Positions 22,954 through 33,529 of a DNA stretch of 64,000 nt are shown piece after piece. The stretch's first letter is position 1. Every line of letters starts with the position of its first letter. Under the pieces are notes generated by a model that ran no database searches, was not told the DNA's origin, and saw only the letters and a program-made list of their open reading frames with translations. The DNA is from Iris pallida. Taxonomy: Eukaryota > Streptophyta > Magnoliopsida > Asparagales > Iridaceae. The stretch is from assembly GCA_029216955.1 (NCBI GenBank), contig JANAVB010023996.1:11989633-12053632 (forward strand), read 5' to 3'. A program made the position numbers and the translations under genes.

Positions 22954-25287
22954 TCATGCTTCGAATGGCCAGGACGCCACTGTCGGATGTAAAAATTCGG
23001 ATGGTTGGTGGATGAAGTCCGCATGGACTTGGCAAGCTTTGCACTTTCTAGCATAATCTATCGCGTCTGCGACCATTGTGGGCCAATAGTAGCCCATTCG
23101 GCGAAGGCGATCTTGCAGTTTCGGGCCGGGCTGGTGGGCCCCGCAAACACCGTCATGGGCTTCTCGTACGGCTTCTTTGGCTTCTGTGTTTGACAGATAC
23201 CGAAGTAGTAATCCGTCGTAGGAGCAGCGATACAGCATTTTCGTCTCTGTATCGTAGAAGAATCGGAGGGAACGCCTTCTGATGGAAGTAGCTTCCTTTG
23301 GGTTCTCAGGAAGGATGTCGTAGACGATGAAGTCGATGAATGGTTGTCTCCAATCTGGGGCGTCATCGATCGTCTGTGCAGTATAACTTGCGACAAATTG
23401 CACATTGTTTTTGGGACAGACCAGTTCATGGCCTATCACTTCCACTGATTGCCGATCATAATTCAGAACCGCTAGGGAAGCGGCGAGACCAGCTAGGGCA
23501 TCGGCTTCAATATTTTGGAGTCTGGAGACGTGCTCGATGAAGAACCCTTCAAATACCGAGATGATATTAATCGCTATTTGATGATAAGGGATCATGTCTT
23601 CATGGCGGACCTCGTACGAACACCGGATCTGATTGACGATTAGTTGGGAATCGCCGTATACTTTAAGGTATTCTACCCCCAGCTCTCTTATAAGTTGGAG
23701 GCCAATGACCAGAGCGTTGTACTCGGCCACATTGTTAGAGCAGGGTTCAGTGAGGGAATAAGCACGGTTAATCACCAATCCGGAAGGAGAGATTAGTACT
23801 ACTCCGACGACTATATTGCCTTTAGGTCCGGTCCTCGAAGCGCCGTCGAAGAACATTCGCCATATATTTTCGTGGGAGGTTGTATGCGAGTCGACGACCT
23901 CATCTGGGATCTCTTCGTATATCCTGGAGGACTCCGAGCCTGGGTGGGCTACCAAGAAATCTGCCAGGGCTTGACCTTTGACTGCCTTTTGGGGGACGAA
24001 GATCATATGATAAGGGGACAGCAGTATTGTCCATGTAGTGAGGCGAGAGCTGAGTGCCCCTGGTTTAGTCATGAGGACCCTGAGAGGGTTAACTCGTGAG
24101 ATCACATGTATCATTTGTCCGATGACATAGTGCCACATTTTCTGAATGGCGAACACTAGAGCGAGGCATTCCTTCTCCACAGCTGTATATCGGTGCTCTG
24201 GTCCAATCATCATTCGGCTGAGATAATATATGGCCTGTTTATGGCCTGCATTGTTATTCTGTGCCAGCAGAGCACCGAGGGAGTGTTCCATTGCTCGTAC
24301 ATAGAGCAGAAATGGTTTTCCAGGGACTGGGGCTACCAAGACTAGAGGATTTGACAGATATTCTTTGATGCTATCGAAAGCACGCTGGCATTCTTCGTCC
24401 CATACGTATGAGACTCCTTTCTTCATGAGGTGCATAAATGGTCGACATCGCCCGGAGTGGTTGAAAATGAACCTTCTGATGTAAGCTAGCCTTCCCTGAA
24501 GGCCTCTGAGTTCGTAGAGATTTCTCGGGGGACCCATCTTCATGATTGCTTTTGTCTTCTCGGGGTCTACATAAATACCCTTTACAGTGATGATGAAGCC
24601 TAAGAACTTTTCGCTGGATACGTCCAGGAAGGACTTCGTAGGGTTTATCTTCAAATTGTGTGTCCGTATTAGGTCGAATACCGTCCTTAGATCCTGCAGA
24701 TGGTCTCCTTTGCTACGGCTCTTGACGGCTATATCATCAATATAGCACTCTACCGTCTTGCGTAAGTGGTCTCTGAAGATGATGCTCATAACTCTTTGAT
24801 ATGTGGCGCCAGCATTCTTTAAACCGAAAGTCATGACTATGTAGCAGTACGTGCCAATCGGTGTTCGGAATGATGTATGTTTTTCATCGTCGGAAGACAT
24901 CTTGATTTGGTTGTATCCCGAGAAGCCATCCATGAATGACATGCGCTCAAAGCCGCAGGTATTATCGATCATGATGTCTGTGATAGGAAGGAGGAATTCA
25001 TCTTTGGGACATGCCTCGTTCAGGTTACGGAAGTCGATGCAGATTCGAATTTTCCTATTCTTTTTGAGGACAGATACTATATTGGCGACCCAATCGGGAT
25101 GTTGCTCCTCATGAATGAAGCCGCTGGCTATTAGTTTGTTGACTTCAGCTTCGATCGCGTCCATGATGCCTGGGCGGAAGCGTCGCTGTTGTTGTTTGAC
25201 TGGCTTCGCATCTGGCCGAATATTGAGTTTATGAAGAGCGATGTCAGGATTTAACCCTGGCATTTCTTCATAGCTCCAGGCGAACAC
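22954..25287 (-). CDS. Element B pol: RT, degenerate RNase H, archaeal-type RNase H, integrase zinc finger
   Basis: A 777-residue open frame. RT spans about 40-250 with FMDGFSGYNQI (D120) and the YIDD box (D184, D185). The classical RNase H (325-450) has YVRAMEHSLGALL where YxDAS is expected, so its first catalytic Asp is lost, as is usual in Tat. A second, archaeal/plant-type RNase H follows (475-610) with all four acidic residues visible: D481 (FFDGAS), E522 (AEYNAL), D546 (YGDSQLI), D596 (EADALAG). An integrase zinc finger follows with H711, H718, C749, C752. The dual RNase H is diagnostic of Tat. The annotated start is just the first Met after the gag-pro linker; the protein would come from a Gag-Pro-Pol polyprotein. 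It ends at a TGA that breaks the integrase. Confidence 0.92.
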   Translation of the reverse strand: MFAWSYEEMPGLNPDIALHKLNIRPDAKPVKQQQRRFRPGIMDAIEAEVNKLIASGFIHEEQHPDWVANIVSVLKKNRKIRICIDFRNLNEACPKDEFLLPITDIMIDNTCGFERMSFMDGFSGYNQIKMSSDDEKHTSFRTPIGTYCYIVMTFGLKNAGATYQRVMSIIFRDHLRKTVECYIDDIAVKSRSKGDHLQDLRTVFDLIRTHNLKINPTKSFLDVSSEKFLGFIITVKGIYVDPEKTKAIMKMGPPRNLYELRGLQGRLAYIRRFIFNHSGRCRPFMHLMKKGVSYVWDEECQRAFDSIKEYLSNPLVLVAPVPGKPFLLYVRAMEHSLGALLAQNNNAGHKQAIYYLSRMMIGPEHRYTAVEKECLALVFAIQKMWHYVIGQMIHVISRVNPLRVLMTKPGALSSRLTTWTILLSPYHMIFVPQKAVKGQALADFLVAHPGSESSRIYEEIPDEVVDSHTTSHENIWRMFFDGASRTGPKGNIVVGVVLISPSGLVINRAYSLTEPCSNNVAEYNALVIGLQLIRELGVEYLKVYGDSQLIVNQIRCSYEVRHEDMIPYHQIAINIISVFEGFFIEHVSRLQNIEADALAGLAASLAVLNYDRQSVEVIGHELVCPKNNVQFVASYTAQTIDDAPDWRQPFIDFIVYDILPENPKEATSIRRRSLRFFYDTETKMLYRCSYDGLLLRYLSNTEAKEAVREAHDGVCGAHQPGPKLQDRLRRMGYYWPTMVADAIDYARKCKACQVHADFIHQPSEFLHPTVASWPFEA

Positions 25288-25460
25288 ATCAATGTACTCC
25301 CTGACAAGTTCTAACAGCGACTCCCATTTTCGTTGGTTAGGCTTTCACTGATGAAGATCGGTTTTGGAGAAGATTCGCTGCCGAGATCTACTTGTATGAC
25401 CTTATCTTCAGTAGGAGGTTCTCTCAGTTCGAATCGCTTTTCCCATTGCGCATCTAATTG

Positions 25461-27512
25461 TTAGACCCATGGCTCTAGCTCGAGGATTTCGGGGATGTCT
25501 TCGTCTTCCTCGTAAGCGTCGGCGAACGTCATGTTGACTGACATGACTTGTCTGAACACATCTCCGATGCTGGTATCTGAGTCGAAAGTTGGTGATCCGA
25601 TTGAATGTGACTGCCAGTCGCATTCTTTATCTGAACTTTCAGGGGTCGTAGTAGGCGTTACATACCCCAAGCCGCATCGAGTTTTGTTATAGTAGTTCCG
25701 TGGTTTGCCCGCCGGGACTGGCGGCTTCAAAGGTAATCGTCGCCCAGTGCCATAGTTCAATCTTGGCGTAGTCTCCAGATTATACTCCTGTTTCTGTATG
25801 AGATATTTGGATTGAGGGCTATAGAGATACAGAGGCAGTCTCCTGGCATCTGACTCGAGGTCGTCTTCTTCTATGGTGCGGGGATGAGGGTTATTCTTCC
25901 GGCCGAAGATGACTGGATGATCTCCTCCCTTGTGTATTCGGTAAGCATCTTCTACTGGAGTAAGCTGGATTGCGGTGTACACATTTGTCACCTGTGTGTG
26001 TAGGTGAGCGCCTATGCCGTGTTCCATAGCATACATCGTACATAGCTTATTGAGCTCGATGTAGTTCAAAGATAACCCTTTATTGATGAAGTAAGGTATC
26101 TTTTCTAGGGGGATTACATCATCAGTGGAGGGGACATTAATGTGGGCGGCCACATACTTGGTTAACTCCGGTTCCTCTTCGGCTATCCCCTGTGTGAACG
26201 AAGACTGAGAGGATGACCTAGGAAGCTTGATCGTCAGTGGTCCAGTTGATGGAGCAGAGCATGGAGTCATTTGCAGACTGGCGACCCCCAGTTTGGCATT
26301 CAATGTGGAGCGAGGAGTGGCTGGTTCGCTGGAAGTGTCAGACCTTGCATCGAAGCGACAACCTTTCTTGGGAAGGCGTATTATCAATGGCCTGTCCGAG
26401 GGGTTGATCTTCTCTGTTTGTGGTTGACTGACTCTTGGTAACCTGATGGTTAGTGGCTCCGTTGTGGGTCTCAGCACTTGGCTGGATCTAGACAGCCGGA
26501 TTATCATCTGCTCCTTTTGCGCCGAGAGGCTGATCGCGTCCTTCCGCAGAGTGGCGGTGAGGGGTGCAGACTTGCCCAATTTGTGAGCTTGGAGGTGGAT
26601 CGTCAGGGGTCCTTCTGATCCCGTGGCTGTCTCAGTATGAGCTTGTGCGTCTCCTTCATCCAGGTGCCTCTTCGACTTTTCGTATAAATAGGAGTCCGAG
26701 TAGTAAGATTCGACCCCTTTGAAGGGATCGATGTCAGCAAACTCTGTCTTCACGAAGCCGTGTTTGTCGACATATTTGAAGCACTGGTGTAGCGTGAAAG
26801 GCATGATCATATAATCGTGTATCCATGGGCGCCCCAAGAGGATGTTGTAAGAAGTGTCTGTATCTATGACGTAGCAGGTGACCTCGGATTGGAGATTGCC
26901 AATCTGACACTTCAGACGAATCTTCCTGATAGGGTAGCTCCTGCCCGAATTGAAACTGCTGATGGCGGTGCTTGTAGGTGTTAGGCGATGCATTGGGATG
27001 TGGAGATGATGTAGCAGACCTTTCGGGATGATGCTTATGGAAGAGCCAGGATCAATGTGCATCCGGTCCACCTTCACGTCGCCGATGTATCCCGTGTAGT
27101 ATAGCGAGCGATCATGTAGGTTGGTTTTGATGAGCATGTCCTGCGGAGTGAAGACGATGTTGGACATTCCTTCCGTGCAGGCACTATCTTGGAGATCCAT
27201 GGGTGAGTCCTCCCTAGTGAGGTTAGATTGAGCGAGATAGGCATCGGCATTTTGGAGTGCTTCGCTCAATACAATACAAACGTCTTTGGAGAGCCTCAGG
27301 AGTTCATATAATGACAATTTGGCCGGAGTGTTAGCCAATTGTGCTAAGATGTCAAAGTTGTAGGGCCTCTCTAGCCCTTGGGCTGCGTCCTTTCGGAGAG
27401 ATTTGTCGAAGCGAGTCTCCTTCAGCCTAGGCTTGTCGGTCGTCGAAGGCTGAGCCGGTCCCAGAGCATCAGCTGCAGTGGGTTGATGATTTTCGGGTGG
27501 ACTGTCAACCAC
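25461..27512 (-). pseudogene. Element B gag-pro linker, protease and ITIRLPR-repeat region
   Basis: The 683-residue frame begins after a TAA at 27524-27522 and ends at a TAA at 25463-25461, both at codons where relatives have CAA. It contains PYNFDILAQLANTPAKLSLYE, then the protease core VDRMHIDPGSSISII (D-P-G codons at 27053-27045), a flap-like NILLGRPWIHD segment, then a region with five or more imperfect copies of LTIRLPR/LTIKLPR, and an acidic tail before RT. The repeats resemble short linear motifs; their role is unknown. Between 25460 and 25288 the frame continues to pol with at least one further break. Confidence 0.85.
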
Positions 27513-30500
27513 AGGTTGGGATTACGCTCCGGATCGTGTGACGACGGCTGTAGCTTCCTCGTTGTCTGCTAAAACTGTACGGCAGGTCTTGATTTTTCCA
27601 CTCTTTTTGTTGGTGGGAGATGGTGTGGGTCGAGTCACTTCTGACACCAAGTCTGGATGGACCCACATGACCTCTCCTCGTGAGGTGGTGAGAGGCACTA
27701 GACCAGCAGCTTGGAGGAAGATTGGTGATCTCCATTATCGCGAAAGGGACGGGGATTACCCCGTCTTGAGTCTCCGTCGGAAGGAAGTTGTCGAACTGTA
27801 CGGATACCATATTAGCTGCTACGGTTACCTCTTCGAAGTCGATGGCCAGAGCATTTGAATCGATGAGGCTTTGGATGTACCGTTTTAATTGGTAGCACTC
27901 ATGTGTAGCATGGTGTACATAACGGTGGTAATGGCAGAACTTCGAATTCTCCAGATCAGCCGGCCGAGGCTCCCGCCTTGGTGGAGGAAGCTGAATTCTA
28001 CCTCCTTGTATGAGCATGTCTAAGATAGGCTTGACGTGGCCATCTTTGAAAGAGTAAGTGATTTGAGGCCATTGCTTGTCTGCTGGCTGTGGCTCGGGCT
28101 TCTGGGCCGTGTCGGCCACCATAGCCTGTTTTCCCTTGCTGTCCCGATTGTTGGAGGGGTTACCCCTATTATCGTTGTTGGGACGCTTGCCCTTATTTTC
28201 CCCTTCTGAGATGTACAACCCCAGTTGGCGGGCCTTCTTCAGTCGTTCTTCAGCGCTTGTGGCGCTGATGATGAACACCTTCCAATCTTTGAATTGACTC
28301 TCGCCCATCCAGAGACTGATCGTTGGAAGCAGTATCTTTTGGCAGATTTCAATCAAAGAAGAATCCGGATTTCCGGAAGGCAGCTTCATGGCGGTCTGGC
28401 TGAACCCCTCAATGTAGTTCCTCGTTAACTCCTTCTCCCCTTGGACCACGTCCATGAGAGTGGACATAGTGACGTCTTGTCCTACTTCATAGAACCGCTC
28501 CAAGAACATGCGCTTGAAGCCGACAAAGGAATGGATGTAGTTGTCCGGTAGATTGCGGTACCAATCGAAGGCGACTACTTCTAATGCTCCAATGAATGAC
28601 CGTGTGAGGATCGCATCTTCATGGGGCAGATGGTCGGTGGTGACCTCAAAGTAAGTGATGTATCGACTTGCTGAGGTTTTTCCATCATACGGGTTGATGT
28701 TGAACGGCTTATATCTTGGTGGGAATGGAACATCCCTCCACTCAGCAGGGTATGGTTGCCGTATTCTGAGATCTTGAGCATTTTCTCGGGCATGAAACAT
28801 GGCACGGAGCTCCTGGACCTCTCTTCTTACTTCTCGGGTCTCATCTGTCGCAACGGGGGCTATTATTTCGGGAGGATTATTGCCCTGGTTTGGTACCGTT
28901 GAGTTCGAATCTACATTGACCGCGGGGCCCGTATTTGTTTGACCAGGCGCTCCTCCTTGTAGAGTGGGCAGGGCTGCTTTAATCTCGTCTACAGACTTGA
29001 CCAAAGCAAGTAATATGGCTTCGAGACTGTCGATGCGCTGGCGATCGCTGGAACCACCTTGATCGCTGTCCGTCATGAACACCGTTCTTACGTGAGGAGT
29101 GACAGAAGGAATGGTGGAGGATGTGCCCTCTGAGTCGTACCCATGCACTGAGAAGTCATCGGGATAGGTGGGAATGTTCTCTTCGGGCTCGGACTCGGAG
29201 GGAATGGTATCCCCAGCTTCAGAGCTTGCCTTGTCTCGAGAGTTACGGATGTCCTCGGGGGCATCAGCGTCCGTTGCTCCTGATGGAAGAGTTGTTTGTA
29301 CGGAATTGGTTCCTTGGAACATCGGATTGTTGCGGATGTTCGGAGGAGTGCTACCTCCAGCTCCTTCAACCTCCAGCGATGTGGATGATGAATTTCCCAT
29401 CGAGGTAAATTTTGTCTTTGAACGGGTGTATTGGAATACACCAGTGGAGGACAACCGTTTAGATGACAGTTTTTTAGTTGTAGTGGTTGATATCTTCAGA
29501 CTGGAGATGCTCGTTTTCTTCCTTCTCTCTTCGACGGGGACTTTTTGAGCAGAATTGCAGGAGACAACAGGAGGTGCCTCATCTTCTGAGTTTGGGTGCT
29601 GTAGCCTTTGGAAGACGGATGGCCGCGCTTCTGTCATTGTCGTGTTGTGGTAGCAGCAAATGACGATGATTTGGGTGCAGTGATGTCCAAGCGAGGACTC
29701 TTTGCACACCGATACTCCTTCTCTTTCCTTATATTTATGGAGGATCGTCTCCCGCAGGTCAGAGGAACCACTCTGTCTGTTCGCCGCGGGGGGCTGGACT
29801 TGAACAGTTGTATGCAACTTTCCATCCGAGGCCCGTGTGATAGTCAACGGGAGGCTCCGATAGTCAGAGGTTAGAACAGCTGACTGGGCTCGATGAGCCC
29901 GTGCTGCCCTAGACTTCCTTCTTTTAGCACTTGTGGGTGCGTAATAGGAGGAGTCCAAGTTGAATGCCACAGAGTCTGACTTATCATACAGAGAATCATC
30001 TGGGTCGGGACCGTATGAGAGACGGTCGAAGACCGATCGAGAGAAGCATGGAACGGACGCTATGCTGCTAGAGTTGGGTACCGTGCAGGCTATCTGTATG
30101 CGGTCATCTTCTGCTGTCGAATGAGTTGTCTTTAGGCGGCTAGGAGTCACGACCGTGCAGGCTGGCCGTATACGGTTGGCAATAGTGGCCGCATGGGTTT
30201 TCTGCAAGCGGCTGCCTCCTGTAGCCTCATGTGTTTCATCTATGTGATTGGCGCCTGTAGCTGCATAAACTATACGGCTGCCAGATATAACCACATGATT
30301 CTTCTTCATGCGGCCAGCGACTGTGGCCGTATGGGCTTTGTCCATGCGGCTAGCGGATGTGGTCGCATGAGCCTTTTTCACTCGGCTAGCACACCTATGT
30401 GGCTCAGTTCGCATAGAGTTCCTCTTTGCCCCTGTAAGTCCAGCATCATAGTATTTTCTTCTGCCGTACTTGGGGACAGCAGAGTTGTCTACGGTCTAAA

Positions 30501-30795
30501 GTGGGGCCACAGAAGAGTCCTTCTCACCGTCTTGAGCAACAGAGGGTACACCGTCGGGGGCTTGGAAAGGAGCAAATGATTTTGGCCTCTACTCTCTGCG
30601 AGCCTTTGTCGTGCGGGTGCGCTTCTGGACCGGGCCAGCGCTTCCTTCGGAGAGCATCTCTTCAAACGCTTATTGGTCGAAGCGGACGACCATCTTTTGT
30701 TGCGTGGAGCCAAGCTTGGCTGCATCCGATTGCGTCACCAACTCCTCAGCCGTGGAGAAGTTAGTCCCCAGCAGAGTCCCCGTCGTATTTGCCAT
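27513..30795 (-). pseudogene. Element B gag
   Basis: The start codon at 30795-30793 lies in the last 10 bp of the 5' LTR and the frame reads through the primer-binding site. Three in-frame stops follow at 30672-30670 (TAA), 30591-30589 (TAG) and 30498-30496 (TAG), then a long open stretch from 30414. Order of parts: about ten 11-12-residue SRM-x-KAHTAT units (30420-30050), FSRSVFDRL, low-complexity and acidic stretches, a coiled-coil-like LEAILLALVKSVDEIKAALPTL, the capsid-type domain with FDWYRNLPDNYIHSF and FLERFYEVGQD, a Lys/Asn-rich linker, and a C-x2-H-x4-H-x4-C knuckle near 27900-27945. An 11-bp deletion relative to A near 27717 shifts the frame. This Gag is much longer than that of most Ty3/gypsy elements. 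Confidence 0.88.
30765..30782 (-). other. Element B primer-binding site (decayed)
   Basis: The sense strand has CGGGGACTCTGCTGGGGA where A has TGGCGACTCTACTAGGGA and D has TGGCGACTCAGCTGGGGA, each three bases after the LTR end. TGGCGACTC fits the tRNA-Arg-type primer site reported for Ogre/Tat elements; the tRNA assignment is from memory and unchecked. Confidence 0.7.
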
Positions 30796-32110
30796 TGATT
30801 GTAAAAGTACAGAACAATTATCGGAGGACTGAACTTAGACTCACAATACAAACTCGCTTGTACAAAGAAAGCCTAGGGACGAAAACCTAGGTACAGCAAT
30901 CTAAGTACAATTGTTTATTTTAGATTCTGGGGGGTGACGATAGAGGCTCGGGAAGGCGACGACAAACCTAGGTACAGCAATCTAAGTACAATTGTGAAAA
31001 GATGGTTGGCGTTGACGAAGAAGTGCTCTTTTTGCTCCTCTGTTGCTCTCCTGGCTTCTCTCCCTCTCTCTGTGTATTCTCTCTCTGACTCTGTATATTT
31101 TTATTCTTTTTTTTTGCCGGTCCTTGTACAAAGAAATGATACTGGCTATTTATAAGAGTGGGGTATAATCATTAGGGTTTACTAATGATTATTTGTTTGG
31201 AATGTCGGCGCTCCTTCAATCTATCTGAACCCTTGATCCTGATTACAATGAATCTTGGCCATTAATGAGGATAGCACCGAATCTTGTGAGCAATTAATGT
31301 TAACTGCTTTAAATCTCCATGATGGATTCTATCAATATTCGATTGCTTGCCACGTGTCCCGTTGGCTTGATGATAAATGATATGCCTTGATCTCAGTAAT
31401 TATGATGATGATGTCAAATATATTTATTGAGATTCGGTTAAATCTTTGATTGATTCGATGCCACGTATTTTGATTGTGGGTCCTGCCAGAGCCGCATAGG
31501 ATGGACAACACTTGAACCGCAGAGAGATACTCTTTGTGAGCCGCATAGGACAATGCTTCATCGAACAGCAGGGAACGAACTCTCAATGAGCCGCATATGC
31601 ATAGTCTTTGCGAGCCGCATGAGCTAGCGTTGTATTGAGCCGCAGGGGCTGAGCTCTCAGTGGGCCGCATATGGCTGATTTCTGCTAGTCATATAGGGTG
31701 ACTTCTCAGTGAGCCGCATGAAGCTGTTCTCTATTTAAGCCGCATAAGATTTGCCACGTGGCAACCTAGGATTTCTGACGGATTGGGTCAGAGATCTTCT
31801 TCTTTTCCCGAAGCGTCTGTCATTATGGCAGAGCCATTATGACACTTTATGCCAGAGCCGCCACAGTCGTCAAATCGTGTCAGAGCATTAAATGAGGTCA
31901 CTATTCAAAGGGCCAGTTGTAGGGAAGGATCACAGGGGGACACGTGGCATGGATCGAGCCGTATATTCCTGCTGAACCGTATACACTCTCGAGCCATATA
32001 AGACAGAGAGTCTTCCTTTGAACTGTATAAGACAGCTCCCATATGAGCCGCATGGGCTTCGTATCCGGAGCCGCATGGACCATTATTCTGATATTTTCTA
32101 TGCTTCTACA
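30786..32110 (-). repeat. Element B 5' LTR (1325 bp)
   Basis: It starts TGTAGAAGCATAG at 32110 and ends ATGGCAAATA at 30786. A TATA box is at 31156-31147. It is collinear with 5533-6875 except around 30962-30995, where about 50 bp of the other LTR are replaced by a ~33-bp copy of LTR sequence from 30883-30915. GAGCCGCATG-like motifs fill 31488-32090. Confidence 0.92.
31147..31156 (-). promoter_or_regulatory. TATA box of element B 5' LTR
   Basis: Sense CTTATAAATA in the same context as 5920-5911. This would drive the genomic RNA of B. Confidence 0.7.
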
Positions 32111-32115
32111 GCCTG
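32111..32115. repeat. Right target-site duplication of element B (GCCTG)
   Basis: Partner of 5528-5532; it lies at gag codons 42-43 of element A. Confidence 0.93.
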
Positions 32116-32207
32116 TTGGTCGAACCGGGCGACCATCTTCTGTTGCGTAGAGCCAAGCTTTGCTGCATCCGATTGCATCACCAACTCCTCAGCCATAGAG
32201 AAGTTTA

Positions 32208-32225
32208 TCCCTAGTAGAGTCGCCA
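32208..32225 (-). other. Element A primer-binding site
   Basis: TGGCGACTCTACTAGGGA on the sense strand, three bases (CGA) after the LTR end at 32229. Same site as in D. Confidence 0.75.
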
Positions 32226-32228
32226 TCG

Positions 32229-33529
32229 TGTTTGCCATGAAATATAAAAGAGCAGAACAGTTTTATGGGAGGACTGGACTTTTACTTTACGTTATAAACT
32301 CGCTTGTACAAAGAAAGCCTAGGGACGAAAACCTAGGTACAGCAATCTAAGTACAATTGTTTATTTTTTATTCTGGGGGGTGACGATAGAGGCTCGGGAA
32401 AGCGACGGCAGCGCTGCCTTACTCCTTGGACGATCGGACGTAGCCTTGGCTCCTGTGACGAGATACTTGGCGTTGACGAAGAAATGCTCTTCTTGCTCTC
32501 CTCGTATTGCTCTTCTGGCTTCTCTCTCTCTGGATTGATCTCTGTGTATTTTTCTCTCTGATTATTGGGGGAGCGTCTCTCTGTATGCGCCTCTCTCCTT
32601 TTGCAAGGAAATGGCACCCTGCTATTTATAACAGTGGGGAGCATCATTAGGGTTTGCAATGACTGCCCATTCTCAAAGTGGCGGCGGCCTGGTAAATGAT
32701 CAATCTGGACCATCAATCTTGAGTATGAAGGATCTGGACCATTAATGAGGATTATGCCAAATCATATCAGTAATTAATATTGATTGCAATAAATCCCCAT
32801 TATGGTGATTTGCTGATATCCGCAAATCTAAATAAATTAATTTAATTCATTCTCTTGCCACGTGTCCCAAATCATTGGGATCTGACCCAAAATTTGATTA
32901 TCTTCAGGACACGTGTCCTGTCATCATTGTTGAGCCGCATGAGGAGCGTTCATATTTGGGCCGTATGAAGGTCGTCATGACCGAGCCGTATGAAAGGTTT
33001 CATGACCGAGCCGCATGAATAGTCTCTATACTCGAACCGCATGAAGGTTGTTATGGCCGAGCCGCATGAATCTGTTCATGACCGAGCCGTATGGGTTTCT
33101 TCATGGCCGAGCTGTAAGAGAGTCTTCATGGCCGAGCCGCATGGATTTCTTCATGGCCGAGCCATATGGGGGGACCTTTATGATTGAGCCGCATAGGTTT
33201 CTCTGCACTGGCCGCATGAACTCGTCTAGTCTGGCCGCATAAACCTGCCTCGAAGCTGTGAATATTTTCTCCAGTTCCCTAGGAAGATAGTGCTTTTGTG
33301 TCAGTCATTATGACTACTTTACGTCAGGGCTGTCCGCTGTCAGCTGTCAGCCGTCAGAGCATTAATTGACGCTGGGTACAACTGTTCTGGAAAGACACGT
33401 GGCTTCCCTCCGCGGGCCGCATGGAGTCCGCTCGTACTACCTATGTATTTGAGCCGCATGGGACTCCTGAGCCGCATGCGGCCCCTTGTCCGCATGGATC
33501 ATTTTTCTCTTCTTTTTCATGCTTCTACA
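32229..33529 (-). repeat. Element A 5' LTR (1301 bp)
   Basis: It starts TGTAGAAGCATGAAAAAGAAG at 33529 and ends ATGGCAAACA at 32229. A TATA-like GTTATAAATA is at 32632-32623. About 17 GAGCCGCATG-like motifs lie in 32930-33500. It is clearly related to, but more diverged from, the B LTRs and shares its first 20 bases with the D 5' LTR. Confidence 0.9.

Larger units (their letters stand above)
5533..32110 (-). mobile_element. Element B: complete Tat-lineage LTR retrotransposon with antisense gene, interrupted by C
   Basis: B is bounded by LTRs (5' LTR 30786-32110, 3' LTR 5533-6875) and a perfect 5-bp target duplication. Without C and one AGTGG copy it is about 14.2 kb. Its order in the sense (minus) direction is: 5' LTR, primer-binding site, gag (30795-27513), protease and linker (27512-25461), RT, degenerate RNase H, archaeal-type RNase H, integrase (25287-22096), hairpin-rich spacer (22095-20439), convergent antisense gene (20438 back to 7252), polypurine tract (6883-6876), 3' LTR. 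Dual RNase H plus an antisense extra ORF place it in Tat (known for Grande/Retand/Ogre relatives). At least eight nonsense codons and an 11-bp gag deletion make it non-autonomous now. Confidence 0.93.
32111..32238 (-). pseudogene. Element A gag N-terminal fragment
   Basis: It begins ATGGCAAACA (last 10 bp of A's LTR), reads through the primer-binding site and gives MANTMATLLGINFSMAEEL and onward to RFDQQA, matching D (MANTMATQLGTNFSTAEEL). The frame is open for all 42 codons and is then cut by B. It resumes at 5527. Confidence 0.88.
1..33529 (-). mobile_element. Element A: outer Tat-lineage LTR retrotransposon, 3' part off window
   Basis: A reads right to left. Its 5' LTR is 32229-33529, its primer-binding site and gag start lie at 32238-32111, and its gag continues at 5527 after the inserted element B. 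Gag, protease and the first residues of reverse transcriptase then run to the left edge. The join is exact: removing B with one copy of the GCCTG duplication makes the gag codons continuous in frame across 32111/5527. The A and B gag-pro regions are similar over their whole length, so both belong to one family. The 3' LTR and most of pol are outside the window. The junction to older DNA at 33529/33530 is followed by GTCAA, a possible target duplication whose partner would be off the left edge. Confidence 0.88.

Noticed and set aside
32111..33529. Solo LTR or a second 5' LTR of element B
   Set aside because: It is followed by A's primer site and gag start and is separated from B by B's target duplication.
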